Source: Symbiodinium natans (Eukaryota > Sar > Dinophyceae > Suessiales > Symbiodiniaceae). From it: a DNA stretch of 17,500 bases. Made by a program: the position numbers and the translations under genes. Below are positions 1 through 8,352 of the stretch, in pieces; position 1 is the first letter of the stretch, and each line of letters opens with the position of its first letter. Under the pieces are notes generated by a model. That model made no database searches. It was not told where the DNA came from and saw only the letters and a program-made list of their open reading frames with translations. Location: contig CAJNDS010002488.1 of NCBI GenBank assembly GCA_905221605.1, forward strand, positions 322,900-340,399, given 5' to 3'.

Positions 1-30
1 GTACAAACTGGCAGTGAGAGACTGCCCACG

Positions 31-53
31 TTTAGGGGGTTTAGGGTTTAGGG
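31..53 (+). repeat. Short TTTAGGG tract
   Basis: Three TTTAGGG units with two extra G between the first and second. The rest of 1-526 is unrecognised spacer with isolated telomere-like words, for example two units at 367-380 and degenerate ones near 210-230. Confidence 0.8.
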
Positions 54-526
54 TGCCGGGCTACACGATTCTAACACATGCGGTTTTAACAACGGGCATG
101 GTGCACCCTGAAGTGAAGCCGGATAGCTGTTGCTTCAGATGCGGGACTGACGTGGGGTTAAGCTTTCGGTTCAGTGGTTGAAGGGTTCAGGACTTAAGTT
201 TTGGGTATGGGGTTTAGTGTTTAGGGTTTTTGATGCCGGCGTGAATGCTGAAGCCCTGCAGTGCCTGCAAACTTACATAATTAAGCCCTAAGTAGATGTT
301 AGGCATGAGCACCAGCGTTCAAGTATGGCTCCAGGCTGAACATGCTCTACTAACTTCCTTTCAGGGTTTAGGGTTTAGGGGCAGGGGCTGGTGGTAAAGC
401 GCTGCAGGACGCCCCAGCTGAAACATCACTTGAGCACAAACGCCACATAACTGCGCAAGCCCTGAAGGCTGATAATGGCCCCCGCCATCCCGAAAACCAG
501 CACCCTCTCCCCCCCGCCCCTCCTCC

Positions 527-555
527 TAAACCCTAAACCCTAAACCCTAAACCCT
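527..555 (-). repeat. CCCTAAA array (about 4 units)
   Basis: Four consecutive units in the opposite orientation to the preceding TTTAGGG tracts. Confidence 0.85.
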
Positions 556-766
556 CTAATAAAACCCCCTGCACCCCGCCCAACCCCGCCATGCCAAGGT
601 TTGCACCTCGCAAGCTGGCCGTTGGAATCCGCTGCGGCCTTTGCCACGTTCATAACTTTGGGTTTGGGATCTAGGGTTTTAGGGGCTGCTCGTTGCAGTA
701 GCTGCTGTTGATGGTGCTGGTGGTATTGTGGGCTTCGGACTTAGGGCCATAGGCTTAGGGTGTTTA

Positions 767-830
767 GTTGCAGTTGTTGTTGCAGTTGTTGTTGCTGTTG
801 TTGTTGCTGTTGTTGTTGCTGTTGTTGTTG
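767..830 (+). repeat. TTG-type microsatellite
   Basis: GTTGTTGTTGCT-type 12-nt units, built from TTG with interspersed GCT/GCA. Translating it gives an artificial Cys-rich frame that is not evidence of a gene. Sequence 831-1190 beyond it is unrecognised apart from a C11 run at 990-1000 and degenerate CCCTAAA near 1030-1105. Confidence 0.85.
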
Positions 831-1189
831 CGCAAGAGAGGGGTTGCTTGGGGTTGGGTATCTAAATTGCGGACTCGTTTCGACCCCAATTCTCAGGCCC
901 CTGTATCATAGGTACCAAAGAATACCTAATCTACGGAAAAAGTCAGAGACCCTGAGCCTTAGAAGGAAAACACAATATTGCGGTCTACACCCCCCCCCCC
1001 AACAAAAAGGAAGCATAAAAAACACTCACTCTCTAAACCCAGAAACCTAAACCCCAAACCTCATATCCCTTGACCCTAGAACCTTGACCCTAAACCCTAA
1101 ACCTAAGAATGCTTAAGAATAGGGATTGGGGCTTCGGAGTCTTGTGAGGGTCTCAGCACGATGTAGCTGCGGATTGGACGCGGATACTT

Positions 1190-1289
1190 TTTGACCTAAG
1201 AAGTAGGGTTCCTCAGGGTGTTGTGGGGATTATAATGGGGTTTCTAGGGGATACTAAGTAGACTTTCCAAGTCAAAAAAGCTTCTAAGT
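1190..1289 (+). repeat. Dispersed repeat family 2, copy 1
   Basis: Diverged relative of 2708-2816: TTGACCTAAGAAGTAGGGTT, then a GTTTCTAGGGGATACT block and an AGACTTTCCAAGTCA block in the same order and spacing as TTGACTTAGTAAGTAGGGTT, GTTTCTAGGGGATACT and AGACTTGCTAGGTCA there. Confidence 0.7.
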
Positions 1290-1529
1290 CTAAGTAGGGT
1301 GCCGACCGGGCTTATGGGGTTTGGGGTTGAGCGTGCAATAAGCATCACAGAAAGGGGTTAGAGTTTCAGGATACGCTTGGGTTGTTGGATGTATGTTTCA
1401 AGGTGCTTGGGTTCTCATTTGTTGAGGCCTTGAGAAACTTTGGGGGCTGAGGGTTGGGGTTTTGGGGTCTTAGGGCAAATAGGGCTTCAGCTTGCCGGGA
1501 ACTTCCACCTCATGTGGGTCCCTAAATCC

Positions 1530-1641
1530 CAAACCCTAAACCCTAAACCCTAAACCCTAAACGCCTAAACGCTAATCCCTAAACTAAAACTAAACGTGGG
1601 TCCCTAAACCCTAAAACCTAAACCCTAAACCCTAACCCTAG
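1530..1641 (-). repeat. CCCTAAA array, partly degenerate
   Basis: Four good units, then degenerate ones, then further good units. The word GTGGGTCCCTAAA occurs at 1514-1526 and again at 1596-1608, so the first part of the array lies between 13-nt direct repeats. Confidence 0.8.
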
Positions 1642-1831
1642 TTGAGGGTCCTAAACCCTGAGCCCTAAACACCCGAGACTCCCCCAAACCGCATTGCAAT
1701 GAATGCATCAAGGTTACTGTAGAACCTCCAAGGAACCTCTCTTCAAGGTTACTGTAGGGGTGTATAGGGTTTAGGCTATGCCCCTTTGATAGGAGGTTTC
1801 GGGTTTAGGGCTTGAGCGAACTCGATTGACG

Positions 1832-1931
1832 CCCCCCCCCCCCCCCCCTCCCCTCCCCCCCCCCTCCCCCCCCCCTCCCCTCCCCCCCCCCCTCCCCCCC
1901 CCCCCCCCCCCCCCCCCCCCTCCCCCCCCCC
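1832..1931 (+). repeat. 100-nt C/T tract (93 C, 7 T)
   Basis: Homopyrimidine run broken only by single T at 1849, 1854, 1865, 1876, 1881, 1893 and 1921. The complementary strand is a long G tract able to form four-stranded or triplex structures. Length may be inexact because such runs are hard to sequence. Confidence 0.85.
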
Positions 1932-1987
1932 AGATTCCACGTACCTAAACAGGGCGGAAACGGTTTCGGGTTTTAGGGCTCGACAAT

Positions 1988-2132
1988 CCCTAAACCCTCA
2001 ACCGTCAACCCTAATTAAACCCTAGCCCTAAACCCGAAACCTTAAACCCTAAACCCTTTAACCCCAAACCCTAAACCCTAAACCCTAACCCTAAGCCCTA
2101 AACCCTAACCCTAAACCCTAAACCCGAAACCC
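1988..2132 (-). repeat. Degenerate CCCTAAA array
   Basis: About twenty units with single-base changes (CCCTAA, CCCTAGC, CCCGAAA). At 2137-2152 it is followed after a few bases by two TTTAGGG units in the opposite direction. Confidence 0.85.
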
Positions 2133-2276
2133 TTCAGGTTTAGGGTTTAGGGCCTTGAAAAATCCCGAATCCCTCGGCCTAAGCCTGGCCAGGGCTCCCA
2201 ACGGGCTCGGATGCCTAGTGCCCAGCTGCCGTGGATCCTGAGACTGCGACTTGTCTGTAGCGTGGAAGGCTTGGGG

Positions 2277-2386
2277 TTTAGGGTTTAGGGTTTAGGGTTT
2301 AGGGTTTAGGGTTTAGGGTTTAGGGTTTAGGGTTTAGGGTTTAGGGATTAGGGTTAGGGTGTAGGGTTTCGGGTTTAGGGCTTAGG
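2277..2386 (+). repeat. TTTAGGG array, 10 perfect units then degenerate
   Basis: Ten perfect units occupy 2277-2346; 2347-2386 is degenerate. The spacer 2153-2270 before it is unrecognised. Confidence 0.95.
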
Positions 2387-2489
2387 AACTGTAAGCAAGC
2401 TTGAGATCTCGAGGCGCAGTTGGGGATTTTGAGCTTATGTGGCTGGGTTCGGGTTGGTGTTCATGGCGGGGGGACTCCTATAACCCCTG

Positions 2490-2523
2490 CTTGGAAGACG
2501 GTTTGACTTAGTGAGTAGGGTTT
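2490..2523 (+). repeat. Dispersed repeat family 2, truncated copy 2
   Basis: Matches 2708-2740 at 30 of 33 positions (CTTGGAA then GTTTGACTTAGT). It stops where its AGTAGGGTTT runs directly into the telomere array. Confidence 0.75.
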
Positions 2524-2706
2524 AGGGTTTAGGGTTTAGGGTTTAGGGTTTAGGGTTTAGGGTTTAGGGTTTAGGGTTTAGGGTTTAGGGTTTAGGGTTT
2601 AGGGTTTAGGGTTTAGGGTTTAGGGTTTAGGGTTTAGGGTTTAGGGTTTAGGGTTTAGGTTTGAGGGTTTAGGGTTTAGGGTTTAGTGTTTACGGTTTAG
2701 GGCTTT
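2521..2706 (+). repeat. TTTAGGG array, 19 perfect units
   Basis: The longest perfect array in the window: 2521-2653 is 19 exact units, then a degenerate tail. It is bounded by 33-nt direct repeats (2490-2522 and 2708-2740). Confidence 0.95.
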
Positions 2707-2707
2707 A

Positions 2708-2816
2708 CTTGGAACACTGTTTGACTTAGTAAGTAGGGTTAGAAAGATGGGCTGTGAGGATTACAACAGGGTTTCTAGGGGATACTCACTAGACTTGCTA
2801 GGTCAGAAGATTTCCA
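2708..2816 (+). repeat. Dispersed repeat family 2, copy 3
   Basis: Most complete copy. It starts like copy 2 (CTTGGAACACTGTTTGAC) and continues like copy 1 (GTTTCTAGGGGATACT, then AGACTTG). No coding capacity seen. Confidence 0.75.
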
Positions 2817-2835
2817 AGTGGGGGGAGGAACTCCG

Positions 2836-2874
2836 AAACCCTAAACCCTAAACCCTAAACCCTAAGCCCTAAAC
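2836..2874 (-). repeat. CCCTAAA array (about 5 units)
   Basis: Five units, one with CCCTAAG. The following 2875-3360 is mostly unrecognised, with a G16 run at 2981-2996 enclosed by AACC on both sides. Confidence 0.85.
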
Positions 2875-3223
2875 CACCTATAGCCCCCTTCTCCCCCCCA
2901 CCCTTCTACCTAAATTCCCCCCAATACTTCAAGGCTATTTAGGGAGAAATAAGCCTGATTAAGGATTTAAGGGGGGAACCGGGGGGGGGGGGGGGGAACC
3001 GACGATAAACGCCCCAGCCGACACCCTTAAAAACCCCTCATCCCTAAACCCATAACCCCATAAACCCCAAAAGCTCCAAAAACCAAACCACTAAACCCGA
3101 AACGTAATTTGAGACTGGAGACACCCTCAAACCTTAAACCTCAGCGTTTACGGCTTGGAGAAAATAAGTTCAGGGTTTAGGGTGCAGAGAGCCAGAAGAG
3201 GGTTAAGAAGGGCTCCCTTTTAA

Positions 3224-3408
3224 GGGTCCCCCTTATCCTACCTAGGACACCTGAGGGCGTCGGGGGCAGCTGCGAACGAGATGCGGGGCTCTTCCCACGC
3301 AGCCGTCGCGAGACGCGCCGTGGGGGAGTTTGAAGCTCATAGCCGTGGCTGTGGCCTGCGGATCTCGGGTTCAGGGTTTGGGGTTTGGGGCTTGGGGTTT
3401 AGGGTTTA
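3224..3408 (+). other. Open spacer, coding-like, unproven
   Basis: Open for ~61 codons between TAA (3221-3223) and a TAG made by telomere repeat. The inner part (ATG at 3281) reads MRGSSHAAVARRAVGEFEAH. No family recognised. The last residues are translated telomere repeat, so at most 3242-3365 could be a gene fragment. Confidence 0.15.
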
Positions 3409-3509
3409 GGGGTTAAAGTGGTTTAGGGTTTTGTGGTTGGGGGCTTAAACGGGTTTAGGGTTCAGGGTTTGGGGTTTAGGGTTTGGGGTTTAGGGTTTGG
3501 GGTTTAGGG
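3366..3509 (+). repeat. Telomere-like tract with TTTGGGG/TTTAGGG dimers
   Basis: Mixed variants at first, then a regular alternation TTTGGGG-TTTAGGG repeated three times at 3468-3509 (14-nt period). The spacer from 3510 to 3937 is unrecognised, with degenerate CCCTAAA near 3640-3715. Confidence 0.9.
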
Positions 3510-3937
3510 TTGAGGGTATGCTTAGCCAGCATGGATTCCGACTTAAAAGGCGTTCGGTCCGCATCCAACACATGATAAGTTTGTGGCCTTCGCTTTCAGC
3601 TCCACAAAAACCCAGTATCTGAGCCGAGCGTTCTAGTATCCGAACCCTTAAACCCTAACAACCCTTGTAAGCTTATAAGCCCTTAAGCCCTTAAACCGCC
3701 ACCCTACCCTAAACCCGAACGATGTCTGCTGCACGCAGCGAAAACGTTGAAAACGTAGAACACCCAGGGCAGTGACTGTTTCGGTCCAAGACATGTAAGA
3801 AGCGCAGGCGCTCACAAGGCTGAAAGCTTCGGTTGTTCAACCTCTCTTGTGCAGCGGCCGGTAGTACCCACTAAACCCCTAAAACCTGAACCCCTAAACC
3901 CCTAAACGCAGGCTACTCGCAGGCTCGAAGCCTAAAT

Positions 3938-4057
3938 ATGGCACCCCTTCTCGTACCAACCAGGGTTCCTTCCGCTGCGCTTCTTGCCGTCGCGTCTGTG
4001 ACTCCAAGATCCCCACCTTGCGGAAACTTTACAGAACATTCCCTGCTTGATAGTTAA
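3938..4057 (+). other. Small open frame (39 codons), unproven
   Basis: ATG at 3938 to TAA at 4055-4057, beginning MAPLLVPTRVPSAALLAVAS. A second frame over 3970-4050 is also open and reads plausibly (RCASCRRVCDSK), so the frame is ambiguous. No homologue recognised. Confidence 0.12.
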
Positions 4058-4160
4058 GGGTTCAGGGTGTAGGCCTTTTAGGGGTTTTTTAGGGTTTAGG
4101 GCTTCGGGACCTCAAAGCAGACTCCACATAACGAGGGGGTTCCTATTCCCAAGGGCTGAA

Positions 4161-4219
4161 GCCCTAAACCCTAAACCCCAAACCCAAAACCCTAAACCCT
4201 GAACCCTAGAGCCTAAACC
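4161..4219 (-). repeat. Degenerate CCCTAAA tract
   Basis: Seven to eight units with CCCCAAA, CCCAAAA and CCCTAGA variants. Sequence 4220-4420 after it is unrecognised spacer. Confidence 0.8.
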
Positions 4220-4432
4220 AAGGGGGTGGTAGCGACAGTAACAATTGTCATTGTCATAAATGCCCCTATATCCCTAGACTCTAAACCCTGAACCCAGTGC
4301 AGAGAGGGAGGATGGCAAGTGGTCTGCAGCCCCCCGCAGCGAGCCCCCACGCGGGCCTTCGGCAAGCGAAGGGCACAGCTGGAGGCGCCTTTCAGAGGGC
4401 TTTTTGTGGTTTTAGGGCGTTTAGGGTTTGGG

Positions 4433-4538
4433 TTTAGGGTTTAGGGTTTAGGGTTTAGGGTTTAGGGTTTAGGGTTTAGGGTTTAGGGTTTAGGGTTTAG
4501 GGTTTAGGGTTTAGGGTTTAGGGTTTAGGGTTGAGGGA
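4433..4538 (+). repeat. TTTAGGG array, 14 perfect units
   Basis: 4433-4530 is 14 exact units. Preceded by degenerate units from 4410 and ended by TTGAGGG. Confidence 0.95.
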
Positions 4539-4693
4539 TGTTAGGATGAATAGGCTTTTCTGGGGGGGGTTATAGGACATTTTGTAGGGCACTCAACTAC
4601 AAATCCGTAAACCGGAAGTTCCTACAGCTCAAAACCTAAGCCCGAAACCTCTGTAGTGCTAAACAGTTTACGGTTTAGGGTTTAGGGAAGGTT

Positions 4694-4787
4694 TACCTGG
4701 GACTCTATATACCTACAGTTTTGTAGCAACTACCAGAATATAGGTATGTATAACCCATAAAACTGTAGGTAAAGAGGGTCCCAGGTA
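4694..4787. repeat. Foldback element (29-nt imperfect inverted repeat)
   Basis: Left arm 4694-4722 and right arm 4759-4787 pair at 26 of 29 positions (ends TACCTGGGAC / GTCCCAGGTA, inner CCTACAGTTTT / AAAACTGTAGG) around a 36-nt loop. Looks like a MITE-like or hairpin element. No clear target duplication next to it. Confidence 0.75.
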
Positions 4788-4933
4788 CAGCCCTGGGTCA
4801 TCCAGCAGTAATAAGGGGTACGTACACCTGACCCACACAAACACAGCAGCATTTCCACCCCTTAGAGTTCAAGCATACTAATCCCTAAGCCCTGAACCAT
4901 AAACCTGGAAACCCCACACCCCAAAGCGGGAAG

Positions 4934-4979
4934 CCCTAAACCCTAAACCCTAAACCCTAAACCCTAAACCCTAAACCCC
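4934..4979 (-). repeat. CCCTAAA array between 17-nt direct repeats
   Basis: Six units. CCCCAAAGCGGGAAGCC (4919-4935) and CCCCAAAGTGGGAAGCC (4976-4992) bound it, differing at one base. The following spacer 4981-5079 is open in one plus frame but only 33 codons long. Confidence 0.9.
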
Positions 4980-5069
4980 AAAGTGGGAAGCCAAGGAGCT
5001 GGAGCTGCAACTTGCGCCGGAGTTCATTCCTCGCCTCTTCGCTGGGCCCTGGGCAGTCTTGTCAGCATC

Positions 5070-5180
5070 TCGGGTTTAGGGTTATAGGGATAGGGTTTAG
5101 GGTTTGGGGTTTAGGGTTTGGGGTTTAGGGTTTAGGGTTAGGGTTTAGGGTTTAGGGTTTAGGGATTTAGAGTTTAGGGC
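5070..5180 (+). repeat. Degenerate TTTAGGG tract with TTTGGGG alternation
   Basis: TTTAGGG and TTTGGGG alternate at 5096-5130, followed by plain units and degenerate ones. 5181-5350 is spacer with scattered degenerate units. Confidence 0.85.
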
Positions 5181-5352
5181 TTCAAGGGTTTCTAGGATTT
5201 AGGGGTGTAAGGCGCGTGGAGAGGGTCCAGGCTTTAAAGGTTTAAGGGTTCTAGGGTTATGGGGTGTCGAGGATGTTCGGGCTTGGGTCTTGTCCCGAGG
5301 CAGATCTCGATTTGCCAGCCCATAAGTGTGGCTCTGGGAAACCTGTGAGAGG

Positions 5353-5394
5353 TTTAGGGTTTAGGGTTTAGGGTTTAAGGTTTAGGGTTTAGGG
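5353..5394 (+). repeat. TTTAGGG array (6 units, one TTTAAGG)
   Basis: Short array followed directly by GC-rich unrecognised sequence at 5395-5490. Confidence 0.9.
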
Positions 5395-5496
5395 AAGCCG
5401 CGCCAATCCTTGCCGAAGTCGGCAAGATAGCGCGAAACGGGCAGTGCTCTGGCGCACAACTTACCAGCTCTTAGCAGTGAACTAGGGACCTGAACC

Positions 5497-5590
5497 AAAC
5501 CTAAACCCTAACCCTAAACATCGCAAACCCTACACCCGAAACCCGAAACCCGAAACCCGAAACCCTGAACCCTAGACCCTAAACCCTGAA
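5497..5590 (-). repeat. CCCTAAA tract with CCCGAAA block
   Basis: Contains four to five consecutive CCCGAAA units (about 5534-5565) inside otherwise CCCTAAA/CCCTGAA/CCCTAGA repeats. Confidence 0.85.
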
Positions 5591-5664
5591 GAGCCCGAGA
5601 CCCCTCTGGGGCTGTCGGCCAGCTTCACTTCCATGGGCTCCATCGTGGGAACTTCCTGTGGCTC

Positions 5665-5724
5665 GTCTAAGATCTCAGAGTTCTACCTTGGACCCTTAAG
5701 GTTGTACCCTTGGGTCTTTTGGGG
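5665..5724 (+). repeat. 100-bp family, copy 1
   Basis: GATCTCAGAGTTCTACCTTG, GACCCTTAAGG, TTGTACCCTTGGGTCTTTT in order, almost identical to 5765-5823. Followed directly by CCCTAAA units (5725-5760). Confidence 0.9.
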
Positions 5725-5764
5725 ACCCTAAACCCTGAACCCTAAACCCTAAACCCTAAAACGA

Positions 5765-5853
5765 GTCTTAAGATCTCAGAGTTCTACCTTGGACCCTTAA
5801 GGTTGTACCCTTGGGTCTTTTGGGGTCCCTTTTGAAGGATCCCTCTTAGGGGT
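5765..5853 (+). repeat. 100-bp family, copy 2 (longest)
   Basis: Contains everything in copy 1 plus a 3' extension (CCCTTTTGAAGGATCCCTC then TTAGGGG) shared with copy 3. Followed by CCCTAAA units. Confidence 0.9.
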
Positions 5854-5859
5854 CCCTAA

Positions 5860-5913
5860 CCCTAAACCCTAAACCCTAGACCCTAAACCCTAAACCCTAA
5901 ACCCTAAACCCTG
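5860..5913 (-). repeat. CCCTAAA array between copies 2 and 3
   Basis: Seven to eight units, one CCCTAGA. Confidence 0.9.
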
Positions 5914-5980
5914 GACCCTGGACCCTTAAGGTTGTACCCTTGGGCCTTTGGGGTCCCTTTTGAAGGATCCCTCTTAGGGG
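5914..5980 (+). repeat. 100-bp family, copy 3
   Basis: Lacks the 5' part of copies 1-2 and starts at ACCCTGGACCCTTAAGG, then matches copy 2 through TTAGGGG with small changes (GGGCCTTTG for GGGTCTTTTG). Confidence 0.9.
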
Positions 5981-6061
5981 TACGAGGCTTCATCCCTTGA
6001 GACTAGGCTTTGAGTTGTTGGGTTAGGGTTTTAGGCACAGGGCATAGGGCACAGGGTTTAC

Positions 6062-6114
6062 TTTTTTTTTGTTTTGTTTTTTTTTTTTTTTTTTTTTTGG
6101 GGGGGGGGGGGGGG
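6062..6114 (+). repeat. T-run / G-run block
   Basis: T-rich run (pure T22 at 6077-6098) joined directly to G16 (6099-6114). Confidence 0.9.
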
Positions 6115-6173
6115 TCTGGGAAGGATTGGCCAGGGTTTGTCTGAGGGTTTAGAGCTCAGGCTTTGGCCCGAAC

Positions 6174-6231
6174 CCTAAACCCTAGACCCTAGACCCTAGA
6201 CCCTAGACCCTAGACCCTAAACCCTAGACCC
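6174..6231 (-). repeat. CCCTAGA variant array
   Basis: Five to six consecutive CCCTAGA units flanked by CCCTAAA. Confidence 0.9.
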
Positions 6232-6344
6232 CTGGAGGGCAAACGGCTCGGGTCCATGGAGGTTTAGGTTTGTGGTCGAGGGGCTCGTGGACCTGAATTC
6301 CCTCAAGAACTGAAAACCCCTAATTTCCGTTAAGCCTGATCGGG

Positions 6345-6412
6345 TTTAGGGTTTAGGGTTTAGGGTTTAGGGTTTAGGGTTTAGGGTTTAGGGTTTAGGG
6401 TTTAGGGTTTAG
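6345..6412 (+). repeat. TTTAGGG array between AGCCTGA direct repeats
   Basis: Nine perfect units (6345-6407) plus a partial one. AGCCTGA occurs immediately outside on both sides (6333-6339 and 6411-6417). A degenerate tract of the same strand follows at 6439-6497. Confidence 0.92.
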
Positions 6413-6530
6413 CCTGAAGCTCCCCTGAAGAAGCCGGTTTCGGGTTTAGGGTTTAGGGTTCGGGGTTTAGGATTTATGGGGTTTAGGGTTTAGGGCTTTG
6501 GGCGTCCTGCAGCCCGCAGCCCAAACCGCA

Positions 6531-6938
6531 AGACCCTAGACCCTAAACTCAAACCCTAAAACCCAAACCCTAAAACCCCAAACCCTCAAAACCCCAAATC
6601 CTAAACCCCAAACCCTCAAAACCCCAAGTCCCCTAAAACCCTAAAACCCCAAACCCTAAAACATTACCCCCAAACCCAAAAACCCCAAACACGAAAACCC
6701 CAAACCCCAAACCGTAGACCCCCGAACCCCAAACCCTAAAACCCCAAACCCTAAAACCCAAAACCCTAACTCCAAGCCCTAGACCCTAAACCCTAAAACT
6801 CCAAACCCCAACCCCAAAGCTCAAGCACCAAACCCCACACGCCACTCCGCGAAACCTAAACCCCAAACCCTAAACCCTCCCAAACCCGAAACCCCTAAAC
6901 TCCAAACCCTAAACCCAAAATCCCAAACTCTAAGCCCT
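6531..6938 (-). repeat. Long degenerate CCCTAAA/CCCCAAA tract
   Basis: About 400 nt of AAACCC-type words in which CCCCAAA, CCCCAAAA, CCCTAAAA and CCCTAGA are mixed. No perfect run longer than one or two units. Looks like an old decayed array. Confidence 0.85.
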
Positions 6939-6943
6939 ACTTG

Positions 6944-7066
6944 GGGGCTCATGATACTTATTAGTCAAGTATATTATAACTGTATTGATATCTGTACTCA
7001 TAACCATATTCGGGCACTTAAGGGGCTTATGAGTGGGCTATAAGTACATTATAATTGCTTAAGCCC
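6944..7066. repeat. AT-rich island, imperfect foldback
   Basis: An AT-rich insert inside decayed telomere sequence. Ends are GGGGGCTCATG and GCTTAAGCCC. Internal inverted pair ACTCATAA (6996-7003) / TTATGAGT (7027-7034), and ATTATAA/TTATAAT-type blocks are mirrored outside it. Resembles a small MITE; no target duplication identified. Confidence 0.45.
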
Positions 7067-7165
7067 TAAACCCTAAACACTAAACCCTGTACCCGAAACC
7101 CTGTCAGCCTGTACCCAAAACCCTAAAACCTAGACCCTAAAACCCCAATTCCTAAACGCTAAGCC
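7060..7165 (-). repeat. Degenerate CCCTAAA tract
   Basis: Scattered CCCTAAA, CCCTAAAA and CCCTGTA-type units. The 7166-7240 spacer after it is GC-rich and unrecognised. Confidence 0.75.
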
Positions 7166-7265
7166 CTGGAAGCAGCCGATAGCCTGCGGCCCGCTCCAGC
7201 ATTGGCGAGCCGGCACCTTTCCGCCACACCCAGCGCCTGGGCTTTTAGGGCTTACGGTTTCGGGT

Positions 7266-7383
7266 TAGGTTTAGGGTTTAGGGTTAGGGTTTGGGGTTTA
7301 GGGTTTAGGGTTTAGGGTTTAGGGTTTAGGGTTTAGGGTTTAGGGTTTAGGGTTTAGGGTTTAGGGTTTAGGGTTTAGGGTTT
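7266..7383 (+). repeat. TTTAGGG array, 12 perfect units
   Basis: 7297-7380 is 12 exact units; the 5' side carries TTAGGG and TTTGGGG variants. Confidence 0.95.
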
Positions 7384-7397
7384 ATGGGCCAACATTT

Positions 7398-7543
7398 GGG
7401 GGGGGGTTTAGAGTTTAGGGGATTAGGGGTTTAGGGTTTGGGGGTTGGGGTTTAGGGGTTTTAGGGCTTAGGGGTTTGGGTGTTGGGGGGGTTTAAGGTT
7501 TGTTTTTGTGTGGGGAGGGGGGGGGAGGGAAGGGAGGAAGAAG
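7398..7543 (+). repeat. Degenerate G-rich tract
   Basis: TTTAGGGG and TTTGGGGG variants followed by an almost pure purine stretch (7513-7543). 7544-7855 after it is unrecognised spacer. Confidence 0.75.
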
Positions 7544-7856
7544 TTTAGGACTTGGGGTTCAACTCCTAAATTACTCCAACTTGTAGCTCGCAGCACTTTC
7601 TGCGCCCGAAAGGGGTTAAGGTGTGTGGCGTCCTTGCGTTTGTAGCGTGCTTGTGTCTGCTGTTTAGGTTCGGGCTATATAAACCATAATTAAACCCTAA
7701 ACACTAAACCCCAACAAAACACTGAAGCCCTAGAAAGCTGTAGAGCTTTGGTTTGCTTCGTCCAACTCTTGGAAGAACAGTCCGTCAACACGATTCCGCG
7801 AATGCACAAAAAATCCCCCGAAGCTTCACAACGCCAGGGCAGCTCGGGGAGGTTTG

Positions 7857-7983
7857 AGGGTTGAGGGTTTAGGGTTTAGGGTTTGGGGTTTAGGGTTTAG
7901 GGTTTAGGGTTTAGGGGGTTAGGGGTTTAGGGGTTTAGGGTTTAGGGTTGAGGGTTGAGGGTTCAGGGTGTAGGGTCTAGGGT
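7857..7983 (+). repeat. TTTAGGG tract with variants
   Basis: TTTAGGG mixed with TTGAGGG, TTTGGGG, TTTAGGGG and TCTAGGG. Confidence 0.9.
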
Positions 7984-7993
7984 GGACTGACTG

Positions 7994-8089
7994 ATGAAGT
8001 CGGTTCATCGAATGCTTGAGAAGATTCACGACAGGTGCGCTAACCACGGTAAGCCAGAGTCGGTCAAGTATGCTTTGTACCTGGTGTAG
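7994..8089 (+). other. Small open frame between arrays (31 codons), unproven
   Basis: ATG at 7994 to TAG at 8087-8089, reading MKSVHRMLEKIHDRCANHGK and on. The residue mix (charged helix-like start) looks protein-like, but the frame is short, is preceded by a TGA, and its stop comes from the adjoining telomere-like repeat. Could be a captured exon fragment or chance. Confidence 0.2.
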
Positions 8090-8135
8090 GGTCTAGGGTT
8101 TAGGGTTTAGGGTTCCCGGTTAGGGTCTAGGGTTT
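8088..8135 (+). repeat. Degenerate TTTAGGG/TCTAGGG tract
   Basis: Six to seven units; the last telomere-type tract before the gene. Confidence 0.8.
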
Positions 8136-8352
8136 ACTGGGTTCCTTGCAAGAGCGCAGGCCGTACTGAAAGTCGACGAGATATCATAGGAATTAGGGCT
8201 TATAGCGCTTAGGGTTTCGGGTCCATCGAGAGTGGCAAGCCCTGCGTTCAGGGAATTCGGAACGCGCACATCTCATGCAAGCACGTTACTGCTGTCTGCG
8301 CCCATCTCACTACAGACCCAACGCCTAGAAGGGCAGCGGACAGCCTGCTGAG
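8136..8352. other. 3' flank of the gene, no telomere array
   Basis: Mixed-composition sequence immediately downstream of the minus-strand stop, with only one stray telomere-like string near 8210. On the plus strand it is open in two frames, one running from about 8223 to TAG at 8354-8356. Since it must contain the 3' UTR of the minus-strand gene, I treat the open frames as chance. Confidence 0.4.

Noticed and set aside
760-1050. Plus-strand 96-codon frame rich in Cys and Ser
   Set aside because: The Cys stretch is translation of the TTG/TTGC microsatellite and the tail is low-complexity spacer.
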